Under the pieces are notes generated by a model. The model made no database searches and was not told the origin of the DNA. It was given only the letters and a program-made list of their open reading frames with translations. Of a stretch of DNA of 64,000 nt, positions 34,831 to 46,356 are shown in pieces (within the stretch, counting starts at the first letter, position 1; each line of letters starts with the position of its first letter). Source of the stretch: Enoplolaimus lenunculus (lineage: Eukaryota; Nematoda; Enoplea; Enoplida; Thoracostomopsidae); the NCBI GenBank assembly GCA_030248215.1, contig JASANG010004126.1, positions 62,001 through 126,000 of the forward strand, given 5' to 3'. Made by a program: the position numbers and the translations under genes.

Positions 34831-37145
34831 CCAATATTTCGTTGATTCGTTTAGCGCTAAAATGGTGTTTTGCTTCTTGCTCGCTTCCGTCTCTTTTTCA
34901 CTATCACATCTGTAGTACGGCTTCGCTTCCAGAAATATGATGATCCGCTGCTGCACCGTATAGAGTTTTTTGTTTCCAAAGCATGTTCTAATTTGTGAGT
35001 TGTACGCTTCAGCGACGCGGAACTAATTTTCAGTCTAATTTTAGATTAAGATATACCGCGAGCGAGCGAAACGAACGAATATTGTGCATGACTGCGAACC
35101 AGTAGGATGATTGTAAAGCCGGTAAAAAGACGATATTTTAGCATACCCCCCGTGGTTTCGAGAAACTATAGATTTTTATTGAATAGTACCTTGTACCTCT
35201 GGTCATTTTGTTCAGTTGCCATTATGGAAAAACAGCGGACTGAGCTTTATGACGTTGACCGTATTTTCAAATTGCCATCATAGCATTAAGAGTTAGGATT
35301 AGGCTGAAACATTTAGCTACGGTTTCGAATTAGGCTGAACCATAGCTTCGGTTTCGAAAAAACTTATCTGTGCACAAGGGTGTATAGAAGAGAAACGATA
35401 GGAATTATACAGGAGTGAAATTTCTTGAACGGCTCCAAAGAGAAACTTTAAAGGCTGTAGAATGTTCTGCATGTGCAAAGCTCAATTTTTTCTAGCTCGC
35501 TCAACGGCGTGGCAGGTATTCAGAACGGGAAGAAACGGGCTTCACCTAATCCGGTTAAAAATTGAAAGCTTATGTGGAAAATAACCCAAATGAGTTCGGG
35601 TGGTCGTCCTCAGGATGTGAAGTGTGACACAGAATTGCGAGGTCTGAACCGATGGGGTGTCCGCATCGAACGTGACAAACATGCGCCCGTTTTCTAGAAC
35701 ATGATTACCTAGGTAACACGAAATGATGATCTATCCTACAACCCAAATTATTTATTAATGTCAATTAAAAACGTGGAATTATTTCCCACACTTAAGACTG
35801 TGTCGTGAAGGTGCGAGAAAAACTGCCCGATATTGCAGTTGTTATTGATTCAAAGTGAGTTAAATAGCTTGCCTAGAAGCAAACACGGTAGAACGTGACG
35901 AAATCAACTCGTGCGAAAGTTTGAAGGCCAGCACGACTAACTTTATTACTCGAACCGCAAGTGCGTCCTAAATTCTGCTGATGTACAGCTGCGAATATGT
36001 GTCAACTGCGGACTCTACAAATTTAATCAATAATTGAATTGGGTTTAAACTTTCCTCAGTCACATGGACGCAATTAAGTTTTGTTTTCTTCTTTTTACGC
36101 AGAAACACCCAATTACAAGCGGTTATAATTGAACTTTTTTACTAGTACACGCAATCGCACGCCGGATGCCACAATTTACTTACTTTTATGATTTCGGTCT
36201 ATACTCTTGGGATCAATAAATATAGAAACTTTAATATACCGGTTAGACAGGCACGTCCTAGAACAATAGGGAACTAACATTAAGAGGTGTCATTGATCGC
36301 ATTAAATATGTATCTGACGTAACTGTAAACTTGGCCACGGGTGTAATTTTAATTTTTCACAAGTATTAAATCAAACCAACACTGCTCGTAAAATTTGTTC
36401 CAGTGTCACTAAATTTAGATGTAGGTATATTCTAGCAACATATTAGTCATGCGGCACGTTTCAATGTTTTTCAACTGTTGTTACAGCAGAGGTTATAAAT
36501 CATAGTACCGGTATCGTTAGATATTAAAATATTGTAACGATTTACCAGTAACACAGCTCAGACTTAGATTGATGTCATTTAGCAAAATTTAGCTTTTCTT
36601 GTGCACATTCATAGACATGCTGTTTTCTAAACCTAATGCTAAGCACATGAGAAAATGCGGGTAAGAGTGTACGAACAAAAGCTGAAAATATTGATATGTT
36701 AGACAGTTTCATTCAAAAATGTAGAAACTGTACCTTGTCAATACTGAATTCAACACCAACGGAATTCAACAGGAGCTTATGTACGTTTCATATTAGTTTT
36801 AGTTTGAAAATATTTCCACTTAGAACAGCATATGCTCAAACCTTCTTTACGAAATGTTGACTTTTGTTTGTGAAGATCCTAAATACACCCTTTATTCGTG
36901 ACAAGTGTTACACGCATATGGTGTGAAAATAATGCCAAGTCAGCTAAACTCGTCAAGTGAGGTTTAAAATAAATATTACCTGAACGCCTTAGTACTGTTG
37001 GACTCTTGTTTCTCTTTCCACCACATTTGCGACCATGTGTAGATTTATTCTGAGGCTTGAAAAAGCATAACTTTATGTCTTAAGCCTAAGCCTTAGCGTT
37101 AACGTTAGATGTGTGGGTGGAAAAGTGTATAAGAGCTGTAGAATT
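34831..37145. other. upstream intergenic, no gene seen
   Basis: More than 2 kb of AT-rich sequence with no recognised repeat except isolated CCTAAG hexamers near 37080-37100. It should include the promoter of the receptor gene, but no core element can be named with confidence. Confidence 0.4.
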
Positions 37146-37331
37146 GTAGAAGGCGGAATCAGAAATTTCTGATGAGTGAGGTTGCGCAAAATTTAACAGT
37201 GAGACAACCTCGCGGGCTAAGCGAGTTAGAAGCCAAACGCTATGTTGGTACAAAATCTAAACAAAATTTGGTTTTGATCTGTGTTCAGGAACATCCTGAC
37301 GTTGCTGCCCACCCTTGAATCAGCCAGTGCA
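37146..37331. mobile_element. F-family element, worn
   Basis: AGGCGGAATCAGAAATTTCTGATGAG at the left, shown here by its parts AGGCGGAATC and AGAAATTTCTG, faces CACCCTTGAATCAGCCAGTG at the right. It lies about 180 bp before the receptor start codon. Confidence 0.6.
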
Positions 37332-37510
37332 CTATTGTAATTTGTGCATATATATAAAAACTTTTTCAGCGAACTTTAATAAGTAGATACTTGTTTTAAA
37401 ATAATTCGACATTATAGTGATTAATTCTTTACATCCGACAACGGATAAATAACTACTCTCAGCTGAGATAAGCTTAAATTCGATCAGTAGTGCATAAAAT
37501 TAAAAAAATC

Positions 37511-40500
37511 ATGATTTCGACGCCGCGTTCCCGAAACAACTGCCAGAATTATAATCAATTTCAAAAACAACACCCGTTAAGTGGTTGTGAAGCTCAAAAT
37601 CGCTACACCATTAATTCGGAAACCGACGCAGAAACGTCATTCAGTAATGGCCAACAACAGTCACAACAACCTTCGCAGATGCTACTTCCGTCGGCTAACG
37701 CCCCCCTTCCGAATGTATTCAGTCATGGAGACGCGGGTAGCATAGAGCCTTACAGGCTCGAAAATGATTCGCAACCTGACAACGCGTACCTACCAGCATC
37801 GAATTTCGCACCGCAATCCGAGAATGATATACAACACGAAAAACTGTTAGTCCAACCACCTGCGCTGAGATCCGCTTGGAATCATCCGAGTGATATTTCA
37901 GGTGACAGCGGTACCAAAACTGGCCGAAAATTTGTCGAGGACGCTGACGACATCGGCCTAAAACGTCGATCACACAGGTCTCAAGTAGTGAGAAATAGTC
38001 TGTCGTTTACGTATCGAATTCGGCCAACTATTCGACTATTTCAAGCGTTAGGGTTATTCCCACGATCGTTGTCTCAATGCAGTAATTCGTCACGCAGCCG
38101 CCGAAATTCACCTCAGTGTCTGAGTCGCATCACGGTTGCAAATCGAACAATTGCGACCGTCCCACATCGTGTGTTTCATTGTTGGTTGATACGAATTAAA
38201 ACCTTATTGCTATTAATGCTGGCGTTAATTTATATAAGCGTTAATCTCGCTACAATTGCGCTAGTGCTATACGTGCTGCAAACAACCGTTGGCACGTTCG
38301 GACTATGGCATCCGGAGTCGATTAGTTGTATTATTACAGGTAAACTTGCTAAACAGAAAAATGCGCATTTTATGCAAAATAGAAACTGTAAATGCACAAA
38401 AGTATATCTGGATCAAGCTTGTAACTTGTGGCGTATAAACGGACCCCATAGCTGGGCGGGGGAAGGGACCGGAGGGTTCTGCCCTGGGTACGTTTTGGCC
38501 TACGCAGTAAATGTTTGGCCCCGTTTGTAAGTCTTGAGAAATCAACTTTACGCCCATCCTAAGTGCTTCGCTTCCTAGCGTGTTGAGCTGGCGTTACTTT
38601 TAAGGGCGTATCGTTTTCCAGCGGAAGCAACACAGGAGTGTAATCGGGGCAAATTCGTATACCTCTGTTGACTGCATTGCGCGCCGATGGAAAAATGGGA
38701 CAGCCTTGTTTTGGACAAAGGGAAAACAGACCGCTGCAAATTTTCGCTGGGAAAACAGGAAAACGGGACAAGTTTGTTTCGGGCAAATAAGAAAATGAGA
38801 CAGCTTTAAATATTCGCTGGAAAACGGGACAGGTTTGTTTCGGACAAGTGGGAAAATGAACGTAACAGCTGCAATTTTTTGCTCAGAAACGGGAAAATGA
38901 GATACAAATCAAATTCGTTTCAGACTGTACAAAACTTGTTAGATCGGGGGAGTTGAACGAAGATTTTCGTAGTTGGTGTTGCGCCACCTGACACTCCCCT
39001 CTGTACCTACTTGCAGCCTTGGCAGCCACAGATGACTTGCATATCATTGGATTGAAAAATCAATTTTAATCACAGTGCCGGACCCGATTCGTTAGGGAGT
39101 GAGGCACCAGCAAAATTTGGGAAGAACGGTCTCCCAATGCCCCCGTGTGGACGCCCATGCAACAATATGCTTTCTTTGGGAAATGGGAAAATGGGGAAGC
39201 TATATATTTTCGCATGAAAACGAAAAACGGGACAGCAATTTTTTTGTTGAGATTGATTTTATCAGGGTGGCTGCTATCCCTTTGCACCCCCTCACTTAGT
39301 AGGACCATACGCAAGATGAGGTTTCCCTTATCCCCCCATACCACATTTGCCCAAAAATGGTTCGATTTTGAAAATTTTTGCATATTTCAGCTTCTCATGA
39401 CCTCCTCTGATCATTCCACGCCGAAATTTAAATGTTTGAATTATTCGATTTTTAAGGTCCCAAAATTTCTCCTTGGCACCCAAAAAACTTGTTTGACAAA
39501 TATACCATTCGATGCAGCTTGCGGAGTTGAGTTGTTTCGTTTTAATTTTTTGCAATCAGACATCTGGTTAACGAGATTGAGTCAACTAACTGATTTGGCG
39601 TGCTGCCAATGATTTGGAACGGCGCCAACTCAGTTTAACTATATCTCGTTAATGGGCGTATTCTTTATGCACGAAAAAATATATTTTGCGTTAGAATAGT
39701 TCGTGCTGGTAATTTGGAAGGCAAAACAAATAATATTTAAATTTGGATTCATGGGTATACAGTCATTTAAATATATAAGAGTTAAAACACATTTAGCCGA
39801 AACTTTAGTAGAATACACTCAACTAAAAGCTGCGCCTTGCCCCGGTTCAAATCAATATTCAAGCAGGTGAACTTGACATAGCTATGTATGTTTGAAACAT
39901 TTGTGACTATGCCAAGAAAAATCACTGAACCAATTCCATTGTAATTACGATGGCAGATGTCAACTACTGCTGCAAAGTTTAAGTTGTGGTAGTCGTGGCC
40001 GGCCGTGAAACAATGGGAATGTAATTTTGATCAATTTATGGGACTATGGACGGAGCCGCAGCCAGGATTTGAGTTCGGAAGGATAACGCCGTGTAAAAGA
40101 GATTTTTTGACCTATGATCCGCTAGATTTTTCGGCCCATGTATAGGTTAGGGGCGGACCGTTTTTCTGCTGGACTGTGATAAAGTATAAGCTTAAAGCTT
40201 TATACTAAATTTTTTGCTTTACTGACAATTAAGTTTAGGTATATGCTTATCGTTCAGCCTTCGGTTACAATTAGACTTCGGCTTAGGTTTAGGAATACGG
40301 TTATACTAGAGTTACGGTCCTATTCTTTACATTAAATAAGAGATTCCGCCTAAATGGCCAGGATAGCAGATTGGTTTACTACATATAATATAATATATTT
40401 TATGGCACCGTTCATGTATAATAATTGTGAACGGGCGCAGTAAAAATACAATTTCAGGCTTAAAACCACTTCAGAGCGGTGTCAATTTGATTCTGTTCGC

Positions 40501-43500
40501 ATTAATGCGAAACAGTCATCGTGGTTTGTTAAAACACTTTGATTCGATTCATGCTCGATTCGTCGCTGATTTCGCTATTAAACCTTGTACACGCACTATT
40601 AACTTGCCGATCATCGCGTTTGCCGTCGGATTGTTTATGTTTACGTTACTGATTCGGGCGTTAGAATTCAGCTTAACGTTATACTTTAATCCGTACGCAA
40701 TGGATCCGTCGTTGCCTCGAATTTGGATTTGGATTTTCGAGTATTTTCCGTTCGTTTCGCTTCCGATGTTTACCGTTTGGCAAATGATTCCACTAATTTA
40801 TTTCATCATTATCACTGCACTGTTGCGATTTTGGCTTCATGCGCTCATTAAAAATATTAACAGTGACGCTTCGTTCCGCCGGTACAGGATGTCGGTGTAT
40901 TTTGATCATTTCTGTACCCTAACGACCGGAATGCGAAAAACCTGTGACGCTTTTTCAATGTTTATTTTATTTAATTTAGCATTGTGCGTCTTAACGCTTT
41001 GTTTGACGGTATTTTTTCTGACACAAACGAAAAAAATTGTACCCGATGATACTGATGTCGATGTGGTATTTTATTTCAATTTCGTTTGGAGTACCGTTCA
41101 AATCGTTGTATTGTTTACGTTTTTGGTTTCGATTTGTGTTACCGGATTCAAAACTAACGAAAAGGTAAACGGTTTCAGTTCTCAGCAAAGCCCGCAGTCA
41201 AGAGAGGGAAGACAGGGGTGTCTGAGATCTGTGGAAAACCGCCTCTGGAAAATTTTCAACTTTACTTGTAAGTTATCGAAAACCCTTGTATGCACCACCT
41301 GAAAAATGTTTAGCCCACTTATGAAGATGATTTCGCTGCGGTCCTGTTTGCAATTGCGACTATTTCTAATAAAGGTTTATATGCTCTCATTCGTTTATAT
41401 AGTTTGTAGCCTTTTAGTATTATAAGAAAGATCTTTATTTGAGTATAAGTAACAATTGAACGTGACTTAAGTTTAAACAACTACAGGAGGTAAGCGTATT
41501 TGACTGCAGTTCAGGAACTATTTTACCCAGCATGATTGGTTCGAAATGTCTTAGTGGTGCAAGTATTCTTCTCAATTGATTTGAGTCGACGATGTATTGA
41601 TTGTTTTGATATTTGTTTAAACTGTAAAATGAATTTTTGAAATTTTTAAACTCAAAATTGCATTTGAGAAAAAATTGTTTGCCTTAGGTACATTTTTAAT
41701 TGGACAACATACCCCGATCTATTATTTGTTACAGTCATGATGTTGTAAATGTACAAGATCGTACTTGCTTGTAATTGTTTTAAACTTGCGTTTCATTTGT
41801 TTTGAATTTCTTAGGCAAGAAAGGTGCTTCAAGCTGCACTTTCAACCAAACCCAGCACTCAAGATGACAGATTTCAGGTGAGCACTTATACAGTGATAAT
41901 TTTATCAGGCTGCAACACGGAGTCCGCTGTTCACTCTCAGGCAGAAAATTAACGTCTCGCACTTGAAGCCACTTTGTTGCTGCATCATAGCCAGCGTTCA
42001 GCTATTTTATGCTGTATTATCAATTGCTCATATTTGTCTAAAAGCTTAAAAATTATTAACACTTCATGATTTTTTCTGAAAATTAATATACATACAATTT
42101 CAGCATCATTTTAATTGTCCACATTTGCTTCACTTACAGTTCCGGTTGCGGCAGATTCATCCTTATCCGGCCGACTCCGGTTTAGCTATTTTGCACGCTT
42201 GTTAGATCGCGACTAAAAGGAAAACGAGTAGGAGAAAAATGTCTCTCGAACTGCTAAAGGCAGATGATCCTCGTCATTTCTACAAATCAGTGTTGACTTT
42301 CAGACCGCGCAGCCGGAAAATTTTCACGGGTCAAACTTTCACCCTTTCAGACTTTTTGTAAAGAGGCTTTCACATAGTTTATCAGTTTCTAATAGAGGAA
42401 ACCGTCTTCGAACTTATAATAAAACGTAAACGCAATTTTCCTTTTCAAAACCTTGACCACGCCTATGAATGGTGACTCGTATGTCGTTGTCCGTTTCACT
42501 GTTGTTTTTCTATTTTGGTTAATTAATACGTTCAACCAATCGGATATTTTTTAAATGAGGCTTGATTTTATATTGGAATTTTTTTTCAGATATTCTGTTT
42601 GTCAGAGAAAATGCATCTTCAGTATGGTTGGGGAATTTCGGTCTGGCGTGGATTTCTAATTGAACGAGGCCTATTATTTACGGTAAATTATAATGAAAAA
42701 AATAACCTCTTAAATATTATTTTTGAAACGGCTTGGAAGCCGTCTGTTTTAAAATGAATGAAATTTTCCAAGTATTCATTTTACAGTGCGTTTTTCTTGA
42801 ATGCCTGGCTTTGCAGAAATTTTTCTGGTTTATTGCTTGCCTATCTCGGACAGAAATTTGCTACAGAATTTTTATGTAAAAAATTGCAGTTTGTTAATTT
42901 CAGAGAAACATCCCCCCAAATTTACGTCCCGTGGTCCTCTCGAAAAACCCTGTTCCTATTTCTAATCTTCATGTGGCAAGGGGTGTGGCCTAATTTGTAT
43001 ATGTGTACAAAAGAGGTATACTGTGTAATGCTTTGTGTTGTGTGCATTATAGTCGACCCAAGATTGTGAAAGATAACACTGCGTCGTTTATACTAACACA
43101 CGAATATAATTATATTTTGACAGTTACCCTGTGGCGCAGAGGTTTAGCAGGTCGGGTTCATTTGTGACTGGGTAGGGTTGGTTCTCGCTTGCAGATAAAT
43201 TTTATAGTCATTCTTTGGGCTTGATTTCATTAATATTCAAGGTAAAAGAAGGGCGTCAATTATTTTAGAATCGAAGTTTTTTTTTTCAAATTTATCATTC
43301 AAATAAAAAAATGAGGTTTCATTTATCCTTAAAACTGTAAAAACGTCCACTTTATTGATTTTGTGTAGAGCCAAGTGAACGAGAGGCTAATGACGTGTCT
43401 GGAGTAGTGACTATTTTACACCTTTTCATCACTAGCCAGCCAGATTTGTTTGTAACAGCGGCCTAATCCGGCTTGTTACGCCTAGGAATATGAAATCTGT

Positions 43501-45394
43501 ATAAAGTCTGCCTTTGATTGACTTATCGTGTTCTAACAACAATAGTGTCGTCTGACTGGAGTTTCTGTTTCCGTTAAATGCAAATCGGCGGCATAACTAA
43601 TTCATACATGACATGCGCAGTGCCGTGCCTAATGTGTAAGGACTCCAAAGTCAATGCGAGGGGCCCTAAAGTAAATCTCCCGAGGTTTTAAGACCTTGGT
43701 TAGGACTCCGGCTAGGTTATCCGAAGACCTATCTGCAAAATAAGGCAATTTTTTAAACTACCAACCAGTGCAGCAGCGTATTCAAAAATCGGAGGCACTT
43801 AAGTTGGAGTACAGTACATAATGGTGGAAGGAAACTGGCGAGCAAAACCAAATGAGCGTGAATAACGCAATGATTAACCTGAATCCTACTGAAGGCGCTA
43901 AACTTTTTTAAGTACACATGGTAGATCGGTTTTGCGAGAAACCAATCAGGTTTATGACACTCTCCTGGGGGGAACAGGGAGGAGGTAACGGCATCACTGT
44001 CCTGCCTGACGTGCTGGACGGAAAAATTAAATAGTTTTGGTACAACAGCATCGTTTTGCACCTTTTCAATCACTCGTGACACCGGTAAGAGTAGTGCGGT
44101 GCAGTAACAGGTCGGCCTAGTGAAACATTGCACGTAGTGACGTGCAGGTCACACTGTCTGTCCTAAAGAAAGTAGAAACCAGGTTTTTTTCTGCGTTAAA
44201 TCCGTATATTAAAATATTGTAATAGACCCCTGGGTGTGATGTGCTCCATTTGGCGATCTCTGGGAGCTAAGCACGACACTGGACAAGCGAACCCCGTCAC
44301 TCTGACCTTTTCAGGGGCTGCTTGTTTAACTTTATGCTTGGAAACATTGTCCAGTAGTATATGTCGTCACACATTAATAGCTACTGATTGTAAATATTTC
44401 GGAATTTTTTGTCTTTATTGTGGGTAAAAATTGGATAATCTTAAGCCTTAGTATATATCGAAGAAACTATGGCAAAATATAGTCTCAGGGCGCATGATAT
44501 AAGCCCTGAAAATGTAAAATTTTAACTTAGCAATATATTTTGAAATTGCAAAGTTTACCGTTTTAGCACCCGAGCCAGTAAGAAGATTTAGTTTTGTATG
44601 AATCCTGCAGTTCTGTCAAATGCAACTTCCGGCCCAAATTACTTTAAGGGCCGTCCAGGTTTCTGGTGGGTTTTATAAAAGAGTAGGTTTAGATTTTAGA
44701 TCACATTTTTTTGCTGAGACTTAGGCTTAGGCTTAGACAAAGTCTTAGGAATACGCTTTTGCAACGCTTAGGCTTAGGCTTAGGCTTAGGAATACGCTTA
44801 ATCTGCTGTTACGCCTCTTAAAGTCCGGCAAAACTGTCATTGTAGTGTAGGGCCACGTTTTAACAAACGAGCCAACTCACATCGGAAGTGGGCAGCTGGG
44901 TCCATATTTGCAAAAGCGTTTGCACCTATCGCTAGTTAGAGATAATTTTGCAAACTAGCGAGTTCCTGTATTAATTGTGGGTCTTAAAATTGGTTACGGC
45001 AACCAAAATGCCAAAAAATATGCTAAATTTCGAATCGCGCCATTTATTGATTCAACAGTTACTAGACCTAAATGGGCCTAGAACAGCAAATTTTGACCGT
45101 AAAAATGCTTTTCGCCTGTGTTTTCAGATCGTCGGATTAATAATCACTTACGCTCTTGTGCTTTTACGTATGAAACCGCATGATGCGTGTCTTGGCGAAC
45201 AGCATCACGTGTTGGTCGCCAATACGAACTCGTTTGCGCAGTCATTTGTCGCACTCAACGGCAGCGTATATGGCGATATCGGATCCAGTGGTTCGTTGTC
45301 AAATTTTTTTCAATCTGCCACCGAGTCAATTGCGTCAAACTTGTTTCCGTATCCAAATTCAACACAATCGCCTGCATCGAATGATATTTTTTGA
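37511..45394 (+). CDS. gustatory-receptor-like seven-transmembrane chemoreceptor, five exons
   Basis: Predicted 652-residue receptor. Exons are 37511-38339, 40458-41164, 41815-41877, 42590-42682 and 45128-45394. All introns are GT-AG with phases 1, 0, 0 and 0, and every junction stays in frame. Residues 1-180 are a polar Gln/Ser/Asn-rich cytoplasmic tail. IRPTIRLFQALGLFP (about 190-205) is the motif that opens most insect Gr proteins. TM1 (about 237-260) closes exon 1. Exon 2 carries TM2-TM6. Exons 3-4 give the loop ending RGFLIERGLLFT, and exon 5 opens with TM7, IVGLIITYALVLLRM, matching the family's TYhhhhhQF signature except that QF is RM. An unusual 75-residue tail follows. The start is the first ATG after an in-frame stop region. 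By family it should be a ligand-gated cation channel of sensory neurons, ligand unknown. Introns 1, 2 and 4 are loaded with MITEs. It converges on the secreted-protein gene. Confidence 0.85.
38450..38592. mobile_element. D-family fragment in receptor intron 1
   Basis: CTGGGCGGGGGAAGG to CCGTTTGTAAGTCTTGAG and GTGTTGAGCTGGCG. This is the D interior and right end without a clear left end. Confidence 0.5.
38670..38925. repeat. diverged minisatellite in receptor intron 1
   Basis: Three to four units of about 70 bp, each built around GGAAAACGGGACA, TTTGTTTCGG and GGGAAAATGAGACAGC. A further related piece lies at 39180-39245. No coding role. Confidence 0.8.
39340..39655. mobile_element. K element fragment in receptor intron 1
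   Basis: Shares GCCCAAAAATGGTTCGATTT, TTCTCATGACCTCC, GATCATTCCACGCC and the GATTTGGCGTGCTGCCAA centre with the K copy at 32726-33547. Its right half forms a local palindrome around GGTTAACGAGATTGAG. Confidence 0.8.
40133..40335. mobile_element. B-type TTAGGC MITE in receptor intron 1
   Basis: Starts GGCCCATGTATAGG and closes with TACGGTCCTATTCTTTACAT. It holds GCTTAGGTTTAGG and AGGAATACGGTTATACTA. It ends about 120 bp before exon 2. Confidence 0.75.
41190..41345. mobile_element. D-family element in receptor intron 2
   Basis: GCCCGCAGTCAAGAGAGG at the left, CTTTACTTGTAAGTTATCG in the middle and GATTTCGCTGCGGTCC at the right. It begins about 25 bp after the exon 2 donor. Confidence 0.65.
43135..43205 (+). 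mobile_element. tRNA-like SINE fossil in receptor intron 4
   Basis: CTGTGGCGCAGAGGTTTAGC resembles an A box, and GGTTGGTTCTCG about 45 bases on resembles a worn B box. The stems do not close. Confidence 0.35.
43830..44133 (-). mobile_element. possible LINE reverse-transcriptase tail remnant in receptor intron 4
   Basis: A 126-codon minus-strand frame contains CTALLLPVSRVIEKVQNDAV, which resembles the non-LTR retrotransposon motif in which a leucine-rich segment is followed by IEKLQ-VQN-A. The rest of the frame does not align convincingly, and neither a catalytic motif nor a tail is seen. Confidence 0.3.
44631..44826. mobile_element. A-type TTAGGC MITE in receptor intron 4
   Basis: Starts GGCCCAAATTACTTTAAGGG. 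It has two hexamer blocks separated by GGAATACGCTTTTGCAACG and a worn right end CCTCTTAAAGTCCGGC. It ends about 300 bp before exon 5. Confidence 0.8.
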
Positions 45395-45654
45395 TATTTT
45401 TTGTTGGTCGCATTTAAAAAAATCACAGTCAACATTGATAGCAAAAACGGGTCGAGCAAGTAGAGCTGGAGAGAAAATTTGTAATATTCGTCTCAAGAGA
45501 ATAAAGCAACGGTGCGTCTGTGTTGAACGAGTCAATTATGTCAGATTTGTTTCGCGATTCAAACCTAACACAATTCTCCTCGAATACTATTTTTAGTTAA
45601 TGTTTTCCGGCATTTTCAAGCCTAAAACTTGGTGTCAACATTTGAAGAAAGCAG

Positions 45655-45800
45655 GGTTCAGGCAAGCAACGCTATAGAAAACAATAAATTTCTACATGTT
45701 CAACCTTCTCACGACCTTCCCTGATCATTCCATGCTCAAATTTTAATTTTTGAAAAATTCGATTTTTTAAACAAAAGGCCGCAGAACGTAATATGGTTTT
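45655..45800. mobile_element. K element fragment
   Basis: TTCTCACGACCTTCC, GATCATTCCATGC and TTTTTGAAAAATTCGATTTTT match the K arm at 32726-33547. It lies between the convergent receptor and secreted-protein genes. Confidence 0.65.
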
Positions 45801-46129
45801 GAAATATTGGTAGAACAGCCCATGTATTTATGGGATAAACGCCAATGTAACATGTGACTTCTGTTCAACACATTTTACCACATCTGGACATCATTTTGAG
45901 AAAATTCAATATTCTAAATATATATAATGATGCGGTTGAAAGTTTTTTATTATTTTTATTTATTAAATGGAAAGACAAAGAAATTAAATAACTAGGCGTA
46001 GTAAAATTGAACCTGAGTTCGCTAATATTAATAATTTGCAAAATATTTTCTAAAAATTTTTTATAGTTTGCTTTTTTCGAGAAATCTCGCCGATTGAAGT
46101 TGGAAAATGGTGTGATTAAAAATTCGTTA

Positions 46130-46250
46130 TTTTTGTTCCAACAATTGCTTTATCAATGATTCGATGGTTTTGTTTGCATTTTGCCACTTCAGTCTCCTCG
46201 CTAACTTCAACGCACAACGGACCACATTATCTGCAAGCATAGTCAACCTA
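46130..46250 (-). pseudogene. decayed duplicate of the 3' end of the cysteine-rich gene
   Basis: The minus strand encodes CGPLCVEVSEETEVAKCK, which aligns with the last residues of the neighbouring gene (YGQLCAEVSQRIEVAECK). A stop codon lies seven codons before the first aligned Cys. The sequence after the stop (AACAATTG versus AACAATTC contexts) is also shared. This is a tandem partial duplication of about 120 bp, roughly 190 bp downstream of the parent. Confidence 0.75.
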
Positions 46251-46356
46251 ATATTTTTAAAATCTCCGCAATTAAATTTGCAAAAAATGAACGGCTCCGC
46301 TAATAAATTAAAACTTCGTTTATTTTCGTTTCAACAATTCTAATGTTGACGACGAA

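Noticed and set aside
37490-37510. Receptor start upstream of 37511
   Set aside because: That stretch opens with a GTG. The first ATG at 37511 is the likely start.
38340-38530. Receptor exon 1 continuing to the stop at 38530
   Set aside because: A GTAAAC donor at 38340 joins in phase to 40458. The sequence beyond is D-family repeat.
38670-38925. CRISPR-like repeat array
   Set aside because: Units are diverged, about 70 bp and contiguous, with no unique spacers, and the host is an animal. It is a minisatellite.
44975-45127. Upstream extension of the last receptor exon (frame reading HLLIQQLLDLNG)
   Set aside because: An in-frame stop lies at 44972 with no usable acceptor between. The exon at 42590-42682 gives the expected family sequence, and the strong acceptor at 45127 starts TM7.
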